Positions 62,739-64,000 of a stretch of DNA of 64,000 nt are shown piece after piece. The stretch covers positions 47,048 through 111,047 of the forward strand of contig CAKPGC010000003.1 of assembly GCA_934154445.1 (NCBI GenBank). The letters are read 5' to 3'. The notes beneath the pieces are model-generated. The model saw nothing but the letters and a program-made list of their open reading frames with translations, was not told the DNA's origin and did not search any database. Each line of letters starts with the position of its first letter. The first letter of the stretch is position 1. The position numbers and the translations under genes were made by a program. The DNA comes from an uncultured Clostridia bacterium. Its GTDB lineage: Bacteria > Bacillota > Clostridia > TANB77 > CAG-508.

Positions 62739-64000
62739 CTCTGTCAGTCCTCCTTTTCTTGTATTCAGGAGAGTTTTTTAGTTTCTGCTTTTCAAGTCTT
62801 GCTTGTTCACGAGCTTTTTTCTCAGCTTGTATTTTTTCTTGCTCAATTCGTTGTCTTTCTAATTCATCTTGTTTTTCTTTATCGAATATACCTTTAAAAA
62901 AGTCAAATACTTTTTGAGGTGCAAGTTTAATAGCATGAAAGTAATCTTTTGTTTTTTCTACTATATCATCATATAGAGATTTCCATTTATCTACAGCATT
63001 TCTTAAATTATCAATTCTATTGTTAAGTTCATATATTTCTTTATCTGCGACAATTCCTTTTTTAGCGTATTCAGTTAAATTCTCATAATCTTCTTGTTCT
63101 AATTCAATCTTTTTGGAGAATCTTTTTTGTTTTCCTAAATTTGAAATATCTTCAATTTGTTTGTCATACTTCATATATTCACTATAAGAAGATTCCTTTT
63201 CTTCAACTTTATTTGTAATGTTTTCTAGTCTTTCAGTATCTTTTTTAATTTTAAATTGTAGGTCATCTAAATGTTCTTGATTACTGCCTTTTATACCACG
63301 AATAAAGTCTTTATAGCCACTATCAGACATATACTTAAAAAATCTATCTTGCAATAAGCTGTACGATTTTATTAAAACTGCATTTCCTTTTTTATCATAT
63401 ACAGGCTTTCCTTGATTATCTAATACTTGCTCTGATTTCCATTTATTACTATGGCTTACTTGATTTACTACTTCTTTTGTAGTTCCAATTAGTGCTTTAT
63501 CTTTACATTTTTTTGTCCATTTTACTTCTTTTCTTACAACAGGAAGTGCCACAACATGCAAGTGATAATGATAGATAGGTTTTCCATATTCTTCTGTTAA
63601 AGCTGTATTTAGCTCATCTGCATGCATTACTGCTGATATAATATTATTAGTTCCCATTTCTTGTTCAGCAAAGTGGAAAGCTCTCTCGTAAAATTCTTTT
63701 GCAAATTCGTAACCACCATGTTTTTCAAAATAGTCAGAGTTAATATCAAATATAAGTTCATCAAAAAGTTTAGCATTTTCTCTTAAACCTCTTAATGATA
63801 CTTGTCCTTTATCAAGCAACTCTTTTAATTTTTCATTATAGGTAGTTTCACATCTTTTGTAGTGTATATTATTTTGTGTTTGCTCTAAATCAACATTCAT
63901 ATTAGAATATGATTTATTTTTTCTTTCGTTGTGTCTTTCAGCTTTAGTTATACTTGTTTTAGTATAAGTTTCTACTCTAGCTACTGAATAATTTGTTTTG
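62728..64000 (-). CDS. MobV-family relaxase, 5' end missing
   Basis: Frame stays open to the window edge, beginning visibly KTNYSVARVETYTKTSITKA then ERHNERKNKSYSNMNVDL, the MobV (Pre/Mob) N-terminal motifs; so the ATG at 63900 is internal. HYHLHVVALPVV holds the metal-binding His motif (HxHxxVVP-like). Then a long coiled coil (~200-370) and a basic Lys/Arg tail. Nicks oriT to start mobilization. 424 visible residues. Confidence 0.9.
   Translation of the reverse strand, partial: KTNYSVARVETYTKTSITKAERHNERKNKSYSNMNVDLEQTQNNIHYKRCETTYNEKLKELLDKGQVSLRGLRENAKLFDELIFDINSDYFEKHGGYEFAKEFYERAFHFAEQEMGTNNIISAVMHADELNTALTEEYGKPIYHYHLHVVALPVVRKEVKWTKKCKDKALIGTTKEVVNQVSHSNKWKSEQVLDNQGKPVYDKKGNAVLIKSYSLLQDRFFKYMSDSGYKDFIRGIKGSNQEHLDDLQFKIKKDTERLENITNKVEEKESSYSEYMKYDKQIEDISNLGKQKRFSKKIELEQEDYENLTEYAKKGIVADKEIYELNNRIDNLRNAVDKWKSLYDDIVEKTKDYFHAIKLAPQKVFDFFKGIFDKEKQDELERQRIEQEKIQAEKKAREQARLEKQKLKNSPEYKKRRTDRDAR

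Overview
This 64 kb window is very AT-rich chromosomal DNA from a spore-forming, low-GC Firmicute, most likely an uncultured member of the Clostridia. The evidence is the sporulation genes (spoIIM, spoVAC-spoVAD-spoVAE, a 24-residue spoVM), a SCIFF ranthipeptide precursor, a T-box on pheST, AGA as the dominant arginine codon, and a tmRNA whose tag reads ADNEELAYAA. The lineage below class is inference.

The central observation is a recurrent, uniform apparent +1 frameshift. Nine times, in seven unrelated genes (an EndoQ-like nuclease, spoIIM twice, a minor pilin, a prepilin peptidase, an M23 peptidase, clpX, and an M14 peptidase twice), the reading frame breaks at an in-frame CGG codon. The homologous protein continues only if the C is skipped and the next triplet GGN is read as glycine. 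Six sites are CGGA, two CGGT and one CGGC. Among the genes I could check, CGG is otherwise essentially absent as an in-frame codon: one exception reads through (54127) and one small ORF is ambiguous (58289). This suggests that CGG is unassigned or hungry in this organism, or that CGGN is decoded as a quadruplet glycine codon. Without it the cell would lack full-length ClpX, SpoIIM and a GFGD-containing prepilin peptidase. I annotate these genes across the shift.

Layout: 1-7351 carries glgP (partial), tmcAL, rnhA, two unknown genes, and the endoQ-spoIIM-xerD set. 7418-8768 is infC-rpmI-rplT (infC with an AUA start). 8787-10906 (minus) is dodecin-spoVAC-spoVAD-spoVAE. rsmB follows. 12515-21603 is a type IV pilus operon (PilM-PilN fusion, PilO-like, PilP-like, pilins, a methylase-type PilD, PilB, PilT, PilC). 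21655-23500 holds a ROK kinase and a lone transketolase C-terminal subunit. 23769-29871 is ftsE-ftsX, two coiled-coil M23 activators, ctpA and pgsA. greA and deoD follow. 31362-33406 is a promoter, leader ORF, large hairpin and a pilin-anchored adhesin whose C-terminus has a GC-rich, DGR-like variable segment; a decayed transposase lies beside it. 34070-38427 is prpC-prkC-rsgA-rpe. 38495-40017 is a bactofilin-like membrane protein divergent from an orphan SCIFF gene. 40150-43981 is T-box-pheS-pheT. 44141-47528 has yqeG, the second prepilin peptidase, an M24 peptidase, efp and a zinc-ribbon protein. 47575-53485 has an M23 peptidase, a flippase, two GT8 glycosyltransferases, two acyltransferases and nth. 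53632-58433 has spoVM, rpmB, tig, clpP and clpX. 58583-60488 has a DUF84 NTPase, the M14 peptidase and ssrA. From about 60.6 kb to the end is the left part of a mobilizable element with a large serine recombinase and a MobV relaxase.

The pilus operon, the separate peptidase at 44649 and the pilin-anchored adhesin probably form one surface system. The split of PilD activities (methylase-like at 15688, peptidase at 44649) fits that reading. Domain names rest on motif recognition by eye; no database search was possible.
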